From Vibrio rhodolitus (GTDB lineage Bacteria > Pseudomonadota > Gammaproteobacteria > Enterobacterales > Vibrionaceae), in the NCBI RefSeq assembly GCF_003350325.1, contig NZ_QLYZ01000002.1:62001-126000 (forward strand): DNA of 64,000 nucleotides, given 5' to 3'. Shown piece after piece: positions 8,703 to 17,110 of this stretch (position 1 is its first letter; each line of letters opens with the position of its first letter). The position numbers and the translations under genes are program-made. The notes below the pieces were generated by a model. It ran no database searches. It had not been told where the DNA came from and worked only from the letters and a program-made list of their open reading frames with translations.

Positions 8703-9012
8703 TAGTTAATCATTTGGGAATTGCTTGCGTGTGTGCCGCAGTCCGTCGCTGTAGTGCAGACAGTCAGCGCGCATTTTTGCGCAGGTTGACATATTCAGCT
8801 AGGTTTTTAGCGTCTCGCTTGTAATTGGTGATGGTTTTGGTGGAACCATCTTAGACGATGGAGGCTTGCTGAATAGCGATTGCTAGATCGCGCTGACTCA
8901 GCGCTCTATCAGGATAAGAACAATGGACGCAAGCAAGTCGTAGTTCGTTTGGTAGATAATGTATAATGCCCCAATACAAGTAGCAGCGATGGCTACCAGA
9001 TAAATTCAATAA
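8703..9012. other. Gap between nuclease gene and CLCA_X gene, containing a decayed coding remnant
   Basis: No intact gene lies in this 310-bp gap. Its right part (from 8764) is filled by a minus-strand reading frame broken by one stop, described separately. Nothing else was recognised. No attachment site, inverted terminal repeat or integron attC-like element was found. Confidence 0.5.
8764..9006 (-). pseudogene. Decayed minus-strand coding remnant of unknown family
   Basis: Reading the minus strand from about 9006 to the stop at 8764-8766 gives about 80 codons of protein-like sequence interrupted by one in-frame TAA (8851-8853). Before the stop it contains SGSHRCYLYWGIIHYLPNEL and RLACVHCSYPDRALSQRD. 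After it comes DGSTKTITNYKRDAKNLAEY and then NLRKNAR. The balanced, non-repetitive composition on both sides of the stop looks like a former gene, not noise. I do not recognise the family. No start codon with a ribosome site is evident and the 5' end runs into the divergent CLCA_X gene, so it is probably truncated as well. Confidence 0.35.
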
Positions 9013-9816
9013 GTGAAGGGTGCTTTGCGATTAACGAACTTTAAATACAAATCTCGCAAGGGACCCGACTACCGCCATGGTGAACAAGTATCGTTCGTTG
9101 ATATCAAACAGACTTTTGGTATTGGTGGGATACGTGTTGGCAAGTGGGTCGATAGAGAAGAAAAAGACCTCGCCGCAAATTTGATTTTTGATTCCTTGGC
9201 TGATCTGGCGTTTATCTTGGCGTTACCACCAAGTGCTATTGGTCTGCGTGGCAATCTTAACTTAGCTTTTGGTACTGGTGGCCGTAAAGGTGTCCAAGCG
9301 CATTATGCGCCCAATCAGCGCGAGTTAGCGCTGGCTAAAAATGCGGGGGCGGGTGCGCTAGCACATGAGTTTTGGCATGCTTTTGATCACTATATCGCCG
9401 AGAAAGCATTCGATATCGGTGATAGAACCGGTCCGCAGCAACAAATATTGTTCGCCAGTGATTGTTGGTTGAAAAACAAGACTCATTTTGCGCATCCACT
9501 GAATGAGAAACTTTTAGAGATTTTTGATAAAACGTTACTGAGTGACGATGGGCAAGCGCAGCACGACTATGTCTCACGTAGTGTCAAAGCGGATCGAGCT
9601 ATGGGCTCAAGCTATTTTTCTATGCCAACAGAGATGATGGCGCGCGCTTTTGAAGCAGTGGTTGAATCGTGCTCAGGTATTGAAAATAGTTATTTGGTTT
9701 CTGGGACGACTAAGCAAGACACGTTTAGTTTGTATCCTGATATCGCTCACCGCCGCACTATCTACCTCGCTTTGCAGGACTATTTTCGCCCGCTTGGTGA
9801 AGCACTAAGTCGTTAG
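9013..9816 (+). CDS. CLCA_X-type / LPD1-like predicted zinc metallopeptidase
   Basis: The 267-residue protein has a metallopeptidase-like core: ALAHEFWHAFDHY contains the HExxH motif (H118, E119, H122), and MPTEMMARAFE near residues 203-213 offers a downstream acidic zinc ligand. It resembles proteins annotated as CLCA_X family or large-polyvalent-protein domain LPD1; this is recalled family knowledge, not a search. There is no signal peptide, so it is probably cytoplasmic. The GTG at 9013 directly follows a TAA. A TTG at 9025 with AAGGG four bases upstream is an equally good start and would remove four residues. The gene is convergent with liuE, with only 25 bp between stops. Substrate and role are unknown. 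Confidence 0.7.
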   Translation: MKGALRLTNFKYKSRKGPDYRHGEQVSFVDIKQTFGIGGIRVGKWVDREEKDLAANLIFDSLADLAFILALPPSAIGLRGNLNLAFGTGGRKGVQAHYAPNQRELALAKNAGAGALAHEFWHAFDHYIAEKAFDIGDRTGPQQQILFASDCWLKNKTHFAHPLNEKLLEIFDKTLLSDDGQAQHDYVSRSVKADRAMGSSYFSMPTEMMARAFEAVVESCSGIENSYLVSGTTKQDTFSLYPDIAHRRTIYLALQDYFRPLGEALSR

Positions 9817-9841
9817 CCATGATGCGCAAGAGTTGATGTGA

Positions 9842-10747
9842 TTAGACTTTGTTTCTCGGCTCTCCTAGCGCCAGCGCCACTTTGGACACTGGTTGTTTAC
9901 CTAAAGCGCGGCAGATCTGCCAACCGGCTTGATTGATTCTTTCTAAGTCTACACCTGTTTTGATGCCAAGGTGGTGGCACAGATAGAGCACATCTTCGGT
10001 GGCGACATTACCGCTTGCCCCTTTCGCGTAGGGGCAGCCGCCTAAGCCCGCAACCGCGCTATCTATGGTTTCAATACCCATTAATAATGCTTGGTAGATA
10101 TTGGCTAATGCTTGCCCATAGGTGTCGTGAAAATGCGCTGCCAATACTTGTTCTGGATGCGATTTGAGCAGTTCAGTCAGCATGGCTTCGACTCGATTAG
10201 GGGTGCCTTTTCCGACAGTATCGCCAAGAGAAACTTGATAACACCCCATATCAAATAGTTGAGCGGCGATAGCGGCTGTCTGTTTGGGTTCAATATTACC
10301 TTCGTAAGGGCAAACCATGGTGCAAGATAGGTAGCCTCTTACCTTGATGTTGTGCTGATGAGCAAGGGCGATTACTGGCTTAAAGCGCTCTAAGCTCTCT
10401 TTGGTCGAGCAGTTGATGTTCTTGTGGCTAAACGACTCTGAAGCGGAGCCAAATACAGCAACTTGCTTAACGCCGCTTTCAATCGCTCGTTCAAGCCCCG
10501 CGAGATTCGGGGTGAGAGCGCTATAGATGACTCCTGACTGCTGGTGGATTTGAGCGAAGACCTGATCAGAATTTGCCATTTGTGGCACCCATTTGGGCGA
10601 AACAAATGAGCCCGCTTCAATGTGTGTTAATCCGCTTAGACTTAGACTTTCTATCAGACGCACCTTATCTTCTAAGCTAACGGTTTGCTCGTTTTGCAGC
10701 CCATCTCGAGCACCAACTTCGACGATATTGACTTTGGTTGGTAGCAT
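9842..10747 (-). CDS. liuE: Hydroxymethylglutaryl-CoA lyase
   Basis: The 301-residue enzyme splits 3-hydroxy-3-methylglutaryl-CoA into acetyl-CoA and acetoacetate, the last dedicated step of leucine breakdown. Visible family motifs are VEVGARDGLQNE near the N-terminus, SLGDTVGKGTP, HFHDTYGQALAN and the active-site cysteine loop GLGGCPYAKGASGNVATED. Length is typical. Its ATG overlaps the stop of the biotin-carboxylase gene by one base (TAATG), indicating translational coupling at the end of the liu operon. Free acetoacetate would be activated by the synthetase at 3342-5333. Confidence 0.96.
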   Translation of the reverse strand: MLPTKVNIVEVGARDGLQNEQTVSLEDKVRLIESLSLSGLTHIEAGSFVSPKWVPQMANSDQVFAQIHQQSGVIYSALTPNLAGLERAIESGVKQVAVFGSASESFSHKNINCSTKESLERFKPVIALAHQHNIKVRGYLSCTMVCPYEGNIEPKQTAAIAAQLFDMGCYQVSLGDTVGKGTPNRVEAMLTELLKSHPEQVLAAHFHDTYGQALANIYQALLMGIETIDSAVAGLGGCPYAKGASGNVATEDVLYLCHHLGIKTGVDLERINQAGWQICRALGKQPVSKVALALGEPRNKV

Positions 10748-12747
10748 TATTTCCCCTCCAAACTGACATCATCATTCAAATTCGACAAATTGAGCAGTAT
10801 ATCGCCGTGTTGCACTTGGTCGCCGAGCTCACAAAGGATTTCGTCTACAATCGCAGTTTGAGTCGCATTGATGGTGTATTCCATCTTCATTGCTTCTACC
10901 ACCAAAAGTGGGTCACCTTGCTTAACTTGGCTGCCTTTTTCTACCAGCAAGGCAGAGATAATTCCGTTGAGCGGCGCGGTGGGGGAGAGCTCCTCAAGGT
11001 CAGCTTGGCTTGATTGGTAGTTGCCTTGATGGCTAAAGTTGACCACTTGTCCGTGGTAGAAAATATGCGTGATATCTCGATTGACCAGCGCGTGGTAGTG
11101 ATAGCGCTTAGCATCGATTTCAACACAGAGTTCGTCTTGTTGGTTAAAGATAACCACGTTGTGCTCTTGCCCATCTGCGGCGATGCAAAATTGCTTATCG
11201 ATTTGTTTGTCAGCTGTAATCGTAACTTGGTGATTGTTTTTATTGGCAGAAAAGGTAAAGCGCATAACTTGCTGGCGAGAGAGACGAAACCCATGTGTGG
11301 TTGGTGCTGGCAGCGCAGATGATTGCTGCATTTGTTTCGTCAATCGCGCCACGGCGGCTAGGGTTAACCAAATGGATTGCGGATAAGTTTGTCGCTGCTC
11401 AATATCGACTTTGTGACGGGGCAGAAAATCGGTGTCTAACTCACAATCAGCGAACTGGGGTTGGCTAACAATGCTATGTAAGTAGCCAATGTTGGTACTA
11501 ATCCCTAGCACATGGTAGTGATTTAATGCCTTTTTAAGCAGTGATATTGCACTGCGTCGATCATCGCCAAACACAATCAGTTTGCTAAACATAGGGTCAT
11601 AATATTCACTGATGCTATCCCCTTGTATCACACCGCTATCGACCCGCACGTTGGCTATCTGGCTCGGTTCGGATAAGTAGCAAATTTGTCCGGTGGAGGG
11701 CATGAAATCGCGATGTGGGTCTTCAGCGTAGATGCGTAACTCAATAGCGTGACCGTTATGGACAATCTCTGGTTGCGAAATAGGCAAAGGCTCGCCCGAT
11801 GCAATGCGAAGCTGCCATTCAACTAAGTCGACACCAGTAATAAGCTCGGTTACTGGGTGCTCGACTTGTAAGCGGGTATTCATTTCCATAAAGTAGAACT
11901 CTCCGCTGCTATCAAGCAGAAACTCCACTGTACCGGCACCGACATAGTCGATCGCTTTCGCAGCTTGTACCGCAGTTTCTCCCATTTGCTGACGTAGTTG
12001 GCGGCTTAATCCGGGTGCAGGGGCTTCTTCGACGACTTTTTGATGGCGGCGCTGAATCGAGCAATCTCGGTCGGAGAGATAAACGCAGTTTCCATGTTGA
12101 TCGGCAAACACTTGGATCTCGACATGACGGGGCTTAACGATGCACTTTTCAACCAAAAGCTGTTGATCACCAAAGCTAGATTGAGATTCACGTTGAGCAC
12201 TTTCGATAGCCAGTGGCATTTCTTGCGCGTTATTAACCACACGCATACCTTTACCACCGCCCCCCATCACCGCTTTTATCATTACCGGATAACCGATGTT
12301 GTCAGCTTCCTTAACTAAATGGGGGATTGAGTTGTTCTCGCCGTGATAACCCGGCACTAACGGTACTTGCGCATTCGCCATAATGGATTTGGCTTGCGAT
12401 TTAGAACCCATCTGCCTGATCGCATCAACCGTAGGACCGATAAAGACAATGCCATTGTCAAAGCAAGCCTGGGCAAAATGTGCGTTTTCAGAGAGAAAAC
12501 CGTATCCGGGATGGATAGCTTCAACATGATGAGATTTTGCCACTTCAATGATCTTTGCAATATTTAAATACGACTCGACGGCAGGAGAGGGACCAACAAA
12601 AGCGGCGATATCTGCTTGCTGGCAATGCTGACTATTTCGGTCCGCCTCTGAGTAGATCGCGACGGTTTCGATTCCCATGCTTTTGGCAGTGCGGATCACG
12701 CGACAGGCTATTTCACCACGATTAGCGATAAGAATTCTCTTAAACAT
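10747..12747 (-). CDS. liuD: Methylcrotonyl-CoA carboxylase, biotin-containing alpha subunit
   Basis: This 666-residue subunit carries biotin carboxylase and biotin carboxyl carrier domains. The N-terminus MFKRILIANRGEIACRV is typical. The ATP-grasp region has the glycine loop KAVMGGGGKGMRVV, then MNTRLQVEHPVTE. The C-terminal biotin site is VEAMKMEY, about 40 residues before the end. I chose ATG 12747 because it directly follows a GGAGG site (12752-12756 on the minus strand) and matches the family N-terminus. The frame stays open 27 codons further upstream inside liuC, but that part is not homologous. With LiuB it carboxylates 3-methylcrotonyl-CoA using ATP and bicarbonate. Confidence 0.96.
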   Translation of the reverse strand: MFKRILIANRGEIACRVIRTAKSMGIETVAIYSEADRNSQHCQQADIAAFVGPSPAVESYLNIAKIIEVAKSHHVEAIHPGYGFLSENAHFAQACFDNGIVFIGPTVDAIRQMGSKSQAKSIMANAQVPLVPGYHGENNSIPHLVKEADNIGYPVMIKAVMGGGGKGMRVVNNAQEMPLAIESAQRESQSSFGDQQLLVEKCIVKPRHVEIQVFADQHGNCVYLSDRDCSIQRRHQKVVEEAPAPGLSRQLRQQMGETAVQAAKAIDYVGAGTVEFLLDSSGEFYFMEMNTRLQVEHPVTELITGVDLVEWQLRIASGEPLPISQPEIVHNGHAIELRIYAEDPHRDFMPSTGQICYLSEPSQIANVRVDSGVIQGDSISEYYDPMFSKLIVFGDDRRSAISLLKKALNHYHVLGISTNIGYLHSIVSQPQFADCELDTDFLPRHKVDIEQRQTYPQSIWLTLAAVARLTKQMQQSSALPAPTTHGFRLSRQQVMRFTFSANKNNHQVTITADKQIDKQFCIAADGQEHNVVIFNQQDELCVEIDAKRYHYHALVNRDITHIFYHGQVVNFSHQGNYQSSQADLEELSPTAPLNGIISALLVEKGSQVKQGDPLLVVEAMKMEYTINATQTAIVDEILCELGDQVQHGDILLNLSNLNDDVSLEGK

Positions 12748-12748
12748 A

Positions 12749-13522
12749 CTACCTCCAAACTGGTGATCGTTTTGCAAAGAACGCGCGCAGACCTTCTTGC
12801 CCTTCAGGTGAGACTCGCGCATCGGCAATAGCTTTGCTGGTGTAAGCCATTAAGTCTTGGTCTATGGGTTGATTGTTACATCGTAAGCAGAGCGCTTTCG
12901 CTGCCATTAACGCTTGTGGACCATGTTGGGTTAGTTGCGCTGTGATCGCTTTGGCTAATTGCGCGGGTTGTTCATCAAGATGATGCAAAATACCAAGCTG
13001 CAAAGCGGTGTTACTGTCAATCAATTCTGCTGTAAGAAAGTAGCGACGGCTGTGTCGCTGCCCAATAGTCCGAATAACGTAAGGACCGATGGTTGCAGGC
13101 AGTAGACCAAGTTTTACTTCGCTTAAACAAAAGCGGCTATCCGGTGTGCCAATGGCAATGTCGCAGCAGCAGATCAAACCAAGTGCGCCACCAAAAGCCG
13201 CGCCATGTACTAAAGCAATGGTTGGTTTGGCAAAGGTGTCGAGTCTATGCAGTAGCAAAGCAAGTTGCTTGGCATCTTCAGCATTTTCTTGTTGCGACAG
13301 TTTTGCCATTGATTGCATCCAGTTTAGATCGGCGCCAGCGGAAAAATGCTTCCCGTTCGCGCCAAGAACCAATGCTCTGACTGACGGATCGGATGCGAAT
13401 TTATCTAACTGCACGAGCAGTTCAGCGATTAACTGATCATCAAAAGCATTGTGTTTTTCCGGGCGATTTAGGCTCAGCCAAACCACGCCGTTCTTATCTT
13501 GTTCGAGCAGTAGATCTGTCAT
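12749..13522 (-). CDS. liuC: Methylglutaconyl-CoA hydratase
   Basis: The 257-residue crotonase-fold protein starts MTDLLLEQDKNGVVWLSLNRP and contains the oxyanion-hole segment HFSAGADLNWM and the second-turn motif HGAAFGGALGLICCCDIAI. It hydrates 3-methylglutaconyl-CoA to HMG-CoA between the carboxylase and the lyase. ATG 13522 has AAAGGACG upstream. The frame can be extended 23 codons further, but that extension lacks similarity to crotonases. The gene ends 1 bp before the liuD start. Assignment to LiuC over a general enoyl-CoA hydratase rests on its position between liuB and liuD. Confidence 0.93.
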   Translation of the reverse strand: MTDLLLEQDKNGVVWLSLNRPEKHNAFDDQLIAELLVQLDKFASDPSVRALVLGANGKHFSAGADLNWMQSMAKLSQQENAEDAKQLALLLHRLDTFAKPTIALVHGAAFGGALGLICCCDIAIGTPDSRFCLSEVKLGLLPATIGPYVIRTIGQRHSRRYFLTAELIDSNTALQLGILHHLDEQPAQLAKAITAQLTQHGPQALMAAKALCLRCNNQPIDQDLMAYTSKAIADARVSPEGQEGLRAFFAKRSPVWR

Positions 13523-13594
13523 ATGACGTCCTTTGTCAGCGTTTGCCTTAAATATGGAGTTTGAGTCTTTTGTTGCAGCCACCAGCAACACAAA

Positions 13595-15202
13595 TCACAT
13601 CCGGAAAATACCAAACTTACTGTTTGAAATCGGTGCATTGAGCGCAGCCGAGAGTGCTATACCAACCACATCACGTGTTTTAGCCGGGTCAATGATGCCG
13701 TCGTCCCATAAACGAGCACTGGCGTAATAGGCGTGGCTTTGGTTCTGGTACTGCTCAATAATGGGCTGCTTAAATTGCTGTTCTTGCTCATCGCTCCATG
13801 CTTCGCCTTTGCGCTTTTTAATGTCGCGCGTGACTTGTGCCAGCACATTGGCAGCTTGATCACCCCCCATTACCGAAATGCGTGCGTTGGGCCACATCCA
13901 CATCATGGTCGGGTCATAAGCACGTCCACACATGCCATAGTTACCCGCACCATATGAGCCACCGATGATCACGGTAAATTTAGGTACATCGGCACATGAC
14001 ACCGCCATCACCATCTTGGCACCATGCTTGGCAATACCTTCGGCTTCGTATTTTTTACCGACCATAAAGCCGGTGATGTTTTGCAAAAACAGCAGCGGAA
14101 TTTTCCGCTGTGCACACAATTCAATAAAGTGTGCGCCTTTTTGTGCCGCTTCTGAAAATAGAATGCCGTTATTCGCGACTATGCCGATTGGCATGCCATG
14201 AATATGGGCAAAACCGCACACCAGAGTGTCACCAAACAAGGCTTTGAATTCATCAAACTGGGAGTCGTCAACAATTCGGGCGATCACTTCTCTGGCATCA
14301 AACGGTTTTTTGAGATCAGTCCCTACAATGCCGTACACTTCGTCTGCAGCGTAGCGAGGGGGTAATACGCTTTGCTGTTTGAGTTGTTGAGGCTTTAAGT
14401 TATTGAGCTGCGAGACAGCTTGACGCGCGAGTTCAAGCGCATGATGATCGTTATCGGCACTGTAGTCAGCGACGCCGGAAGTACGGCAGTGAACATCGGC
14501 ACCCCCGAGTTCTTCTGCGCTAACTTCTTCACCGGTGGCAGCTTTGACCAATGGCGGTCCGGCAAGGAAGATAGTACCTTGTTGTTTGACGATGATAGAG
14601 ACATCGCACATAGCTGGAACATAGGCACCGCCGGCGGTGCACAGCCCCATCACAACGGCGATTTGCCCAATTCCTTGGGCGGACATACGTGCCTGGTTGT
14701 AAAAAATGCGCCCGAAGTGTTCTTTGTCGGGAAAGACTTCATCTTGTCTTGGTAGATTAGCGCCGCCAGAGTCGACCAAATAGATACAGGGTAGGTGACA
14801 TTTCAGTGCAATTTCTTGTGCTCTTAGATGCTTTTTAACCGTTAACGGGTAGTAGCTGCCACCCTTTACGGTAACGTCGTTGGCAACAATCATACATTCA
14901 GTGCCGTTTATCATGCCAATGCCCGCGACGACTCCGCCACATGGCACATAATCTGGGTAAACCTCCCACGCAGCAAATTGCCCGATTTCGAGAAAGGAAG
15001 AGCCAGGATCAAGCAGTGCAAGAATACGTTCTCGCACAGAGAGTTTGCCTTTTTTGCTTTGATGTTTGCGCGCGCTTTCACCGCCGCCATCTTCGATTTG
15101 CTCGACAACCTGATAGAGTTCATCGACTAAGCCAGCCATCGAGTAATAGTTTTGCTGATATTGCGGCGACTGTGGGTTTATCTTGCTCACGATATGTGCC
15201 AT
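13595..15202 (-). CDS. liuB: Methylcrotonyl-CoA carboxylase, carboxyltransferase beta subunit
   Basis: The 535-residue protein is the acyl-CoA carboxyltransferase subunit partnering LiuD. It has [19 protein letters not shown], the first-domain stretch [21 protein letters not shown], and in the second domain [35 protein letters not shown] and [15 protein letters not shown], all typical of methylcrotonyl-CoA carboxylase beta. Length is normal. It lies between liuA (59 bp upstream, with a 7-bp tandem repeat in the gap) and liuC (72 bp downstream) in the minus-strand leucine operon. Confidence 0.97.
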   Translation of the reverse strand: MAHIVSKINPQSPQYQQNYYSMAGLVDELYQVVEQIEDGGGESARKHQSKKGKLSVRERILALLDPGSSFLEIGQFAAWEVYPDYVPCGGVVAGIGMINGTECMIVANDVTVKGGSYYPLTVKKHLRAQEIALKCHLPCIYLVDSGGANLPRQDEVFPDKEHFGRIFYNQARMSAQGIGQIAVVMGLCTAGGAYVPAMCDVSIIVKQQGTIFLAGPPLVKAATGEEVSAEELGGADVHCRTSGVADYSADNDHHALELARQAVSQLNNLKPQQLKQQSVLPPRYAADEVYGIVGTDLKKPFDAREVIARIVDDSQFDEFKALFGDTLVCGFAHIHGMPIGIVANNGILFSEAAQKGAHFIELCAQRKIPLLFLQNITGFMVGKKYEAEGIAKHGAKMVMAVSCADVPKFTVIIGGSYGAGNYGMCGRAYDPTMMWMWPNARISVMGGDQAANVLAQVTRDIKKRKGEAWSDEQEQQFKQPIIEQYQNQSHAYYASARLWDDGIIDPAKTRDVVGIALSAALNAPISNSKFGIFRM

Positions 15203-15233
15203 TACTCTTCTCCATTTGCAAACGAGCTATACT

Positions 15234-15259
15234 CCGTTATCCGTTATCCGTTATCCGTT
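15234..15259. repeat. Tandem heptamer repeat between liuA and liuB
   Basis: CCGTTAT is repeated three times in perfect tandem with a partial fourth copy (CCGTT), filling nearly half of the 59-bp gap between the liuA stop and the liuB start. Such arrays change copy number by strand slippage. It lies 32 bp upstream of the liuB start codon, so a length change would alter intercistronic spacing but no protein. Confidence 0.8.
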
Positions 15260-15261
15260 CC

Positions 15262-16431
15262 TCAAATACTCTCATTAAAGAGTTCGCGACCAATTAGCAT
15301 ACGGCGAATTTCGGAGGTGCCTGCGCCAATCTCATACAGTTTGGCATCACGCAGTAATCGCCCAGTATCGTATTCGTTGATATAACCATTGCCACCCAGT
15401 AGTTGAATCGCATCCAGCGCCATTTTTGTCGCAAGTTCAGCGCTATAGAGAATGGCGCCGGCAGAATCTTTGCGTGTCGTTTCGCCTTTATCGCATGCTG
15501 CGGCAACTGCATAGACGTAGGCTCTGGCGGCGTTCATCTGCGTATACATATCGGCGACTTTCGCTTGTACAAGTTGGAATTCACCAATGGATTGACCAAA
15601 CTGTTTACGCTCGTGAATGTAGGGCACCACAATATCCATACATGCCTGCATTATGCCAAGTGGACCGCCAGCCAACACCACTCGCTCATAATCAAGCCCA
15701 CTCATAAGAATTTGTACCCCTTGGTTTTCCTCTCCCAGCAGATTTTCTTCCGGAACTAGGCAGTTGTTAAATACCAGTTCGCAGGTGTTTGAGCCGCGCA
15801 TTCCCAGTTTGTCTAGCTTTTGTGCATGGGAAAACCCATCAAAATCTCGCTCGATAATAAAGGCACTGATCCCTTTAGCTCCTGCATTGGGATCGGTTTT
15901 GGCATACACCACCAAGGTGTGCGCATCAGGACCGTTGGTGATCCACATTTTGTTGCCATTGAGCACGTAGTGATCAGCGCGTTTTTCTGCTCTAAGCTGC
16001 ATCGCAACCACGTCAGAACCCGCACCCGGCTCACTCATCGCCAACGCGCCAACATGCTGACCGGAAATCAGCTTGGGTAGATATTTAGTTTGTTGCGCCT
16101 TTGTGCCGTTGCGATAGATTTGATTGACGCACAAATTGGAGTGCGCGCCATAGCTAAGACCGACTGAAGCTGACGCGCGGCTGATCTCTTCCATGGCAAT
16201 AACATGAGCGAGATAGCCCATATTTGCTCCACCATACTCTTCAGAAATGGTCACCCCGAGTAGACCCATTTGCCCTAATTTCTCCCAAAGATGATCAGGA
16301 AACTGATTCGCTTGATCGATGGATTGCGCAAGTGGCGCGATTTCGCACGCAGCAAAGCTGTTGATTTGCTCACGTAACATGTTGATTTCTTCATCATGGA
16401 TAAAGTTTAGGGAAGAGTAAGTCGATTTCAT
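15262..16431 (-). CDS. liuA: Isovaleryl-CoA dehydrogenase
   Basis: The 389-residue flavoprotein oxidises isovaleryl-CoA to 3-methylcrotonyl-CoA and hands electrons to ETF. The acyl-CoA dehydrogenase signatures are present: [19 protein letters not shown] and [22 protein letters not shown]. The catalytic base appears at the isovaleryl-CoA-dehydrogenase position, E249 in [11 protein letters not shown]. The site used by short-chain enzymes reads [12 protein letters not shown], without the catalytic glutamate. This supports isovaleryl-CoA over isobutyryl-CoA specificity. It is the first structural gene after liuR. Confidence 0.96.
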   Translation of the reverse strand: MKSTYSSLNFIHDEEINMLREQINSFAACEIAPLAQSIDQANQFPDHLWEKLGQMGLLGVTISEEYGGANMGYLAHVIAMEEISRASASVGLSYGAHSNLCVNQIYRNGTKAQQTKYLPKLISGQHVGALAMSEPGAGSDVVAMQLRAEKRADHYVLNGNKMWITNGPDAHTLVVYAKTDPNAGAKGISAFIIERDFDGFSHAQKLDKLGMRGSNTCELVFNNCLVPEENLLGEENQGVQILMSGLDYERVVLAGGPLGIMQACMDIVVPYIHERKQFGQSIGEFQLVQAKVADMYTQMNAARAYVYAVAAACDKGETTRKDSAGAILYSAELATKMALDAIQLLGGNGYINEYDTGRLLRDAKLYEIGAGTSEIRRMLIGRELFNESI

Positions 16432-16473
16432 TGCGTATCCTCGCCGCTGGTGTCGCCTAGCTTTCTTTGTAGG

Positions 16474-16507
16474 CTATTAACTTGCTTTCTAGACTATTAG
16501 CTTGCTT
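16474..16507. repeat. Short direct repeat between liuR and liuA
   Basis: CTATTAACTTGCTT (16474-16487) and CTATTAGCTTGCTT (16494-16507) are 13/14 identical with a 20-bp period. They fill the end of the 82-bp gap between the two genes. They may simply reflect local slippage, and no function is suggested. Confidence 0.6.
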
Positions 16508-16513
16508 AGTGGG

Positions 16514-16900
16514 CTAGTTGACACTATCGCCTTTGATTGATTTTAGAGTCGTCTCACAGCGTAACTTTGCTGCGCTAAGCTCCATCATTACCGCATTGAT
16601 ATCATGGGCTTGTTGTTGCAGCGTGGCTTGTTTTTGTTCAATCAATTGGATCATGTATTGCAACTGTTCGGTGCTTTGATCCGTGTCATACAGCTCGAAC
16701 AGCTCTTTAATATCGGCCAGTGAAAAGCCGAGACGCTTACCGCGTAAAATCAGCTTTAATCGAATGCGGTCGCGCCCGTTATAAATTCGGGTATTGCCTT
16801 TACGTCGGGGGTTAAGCAGACCTGAGTCTTCGTAAAAGCGAATACTGCGGGTTGTAATATCAAACTCTTTAGCAAGCTCACTGATCTTAAATGTATCCAT
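16514..16900 (-). CDS. liuR: MerR-family regulator of branched-chain amino acid catabolism
   Basis: The 128-residue protein has a MerR-type winged helix-turn-helix: FKISELAKEFDITTRSIRFYEDSGLL at residues 4-29, then the wing region NTRIYNGRDRIRLKLILRGKRLGFSLADIKELFELYD. A coiled-coil dimer helix (about 75-115) follows. There is no cysteine cluster for metal sensing, which fits an acyl-CoA-responsive LiuR-type regulator. It heads the minus-strand leucine operon and diverges from the thiolase gene. Two palindrome-like operators (16945-16961 and 17051-17067) lie in the shared upstream region and a third similar one lies before etfB. Ligand and sign of regulation are not visible in sequence. Confidence 0.9.
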   Translation of the reverse strand: MDTFKISELAKEFDITTRSIRFYEDSGLLNPRRKGNTRIYNGRDRIRLKLILRGKRLGFSLADIKELFELYDTDQSTEQLQYMIQLIEQKQATLQQQAHDINAVMMELSAAKLRCETTLKSIKGDSVN

Positions 16901-16944
16901 TGCTTAAACCTTGCGATCTTGCGTCGCTACCGTTCAGCAACGCA

Positions 16945-16981
16945 TTTCGTTAACGTTAAAGTCAACTAAGCCCGTTGACTT
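16945..16981 (-). promoter_or_regulatory. LiuR-type operator and nearby inverted repeat at liuR
   Basis: TTTCGTTAACGTTAAAG (16945-16961) contains the palindrome CGTTAACG and, reverse-complemented, reads CTTTAACGTTAACGAAA, like the thiolase-side box. A TTGAC(T) -35-like element abuts it on the minus strand. Right beside it, AAGTCAAC (16959-16966) and GTTGACTT (16974-16981) form an 8-bp inverted repeat with a 7-bp spacer, possibly a second protein site. This fits autoregulation of liuR. Confidence 0.5.
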
Positions 16982-17050
16982 AAAGTAATTGAAAACATGA
17001 GACTTCGTTTGAATTCATTTTGTTGATCTGATAATTAACAGTGTTGCAAC

Positions 17051-17079
17051 TTGACGTTAACGTAAATGCTAGTTTATAT
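17051..17079 (+). promoter_or_regulatory. Thiolase/mms promoter with LiuR-type operator
   Basis: TTGACG (17051-17056) and TTATAT (17074-17079) are separated by 17 bp, and the operator TTGACGTTAACGTAAAT (17051-17067) overlaps the -35 and spacer. A transcript start near 17086 leaves about 25 nt of leader with AAAGGG as ribosome site. This rules out the upstream in-frame ATG at 17066, which would lie inside the promoter. The architecture matches MerR-family control. Confidence 0.6.
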
Positions 17080-17110
17080 ATTAGCTATACGTCAAACAAA
17101 GGGTATGCGA

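Noticed and set aside
8703-9012. Possible integron attC site or insertion-sequence end in the accessory patch
   Set aside because: No attC core sites, terminal inverted repeats or target duplications were found.
12748-12828. 27-codon N-terminal extension of LiuD overlapping liuC
   Set aside because: The added residues do not resemble biotin carboxylases, while MFKRILIANRGE at 12747 matches the family and follows a GGAGG site.
17066-17110. Upstream in-frame ATG extending the thiolase by 15 codons
   Set aside because: It lies inside the -35/-10 region and the operator, and has no ribosome site; ATG 17111 has AAAGGG at 7 bp.
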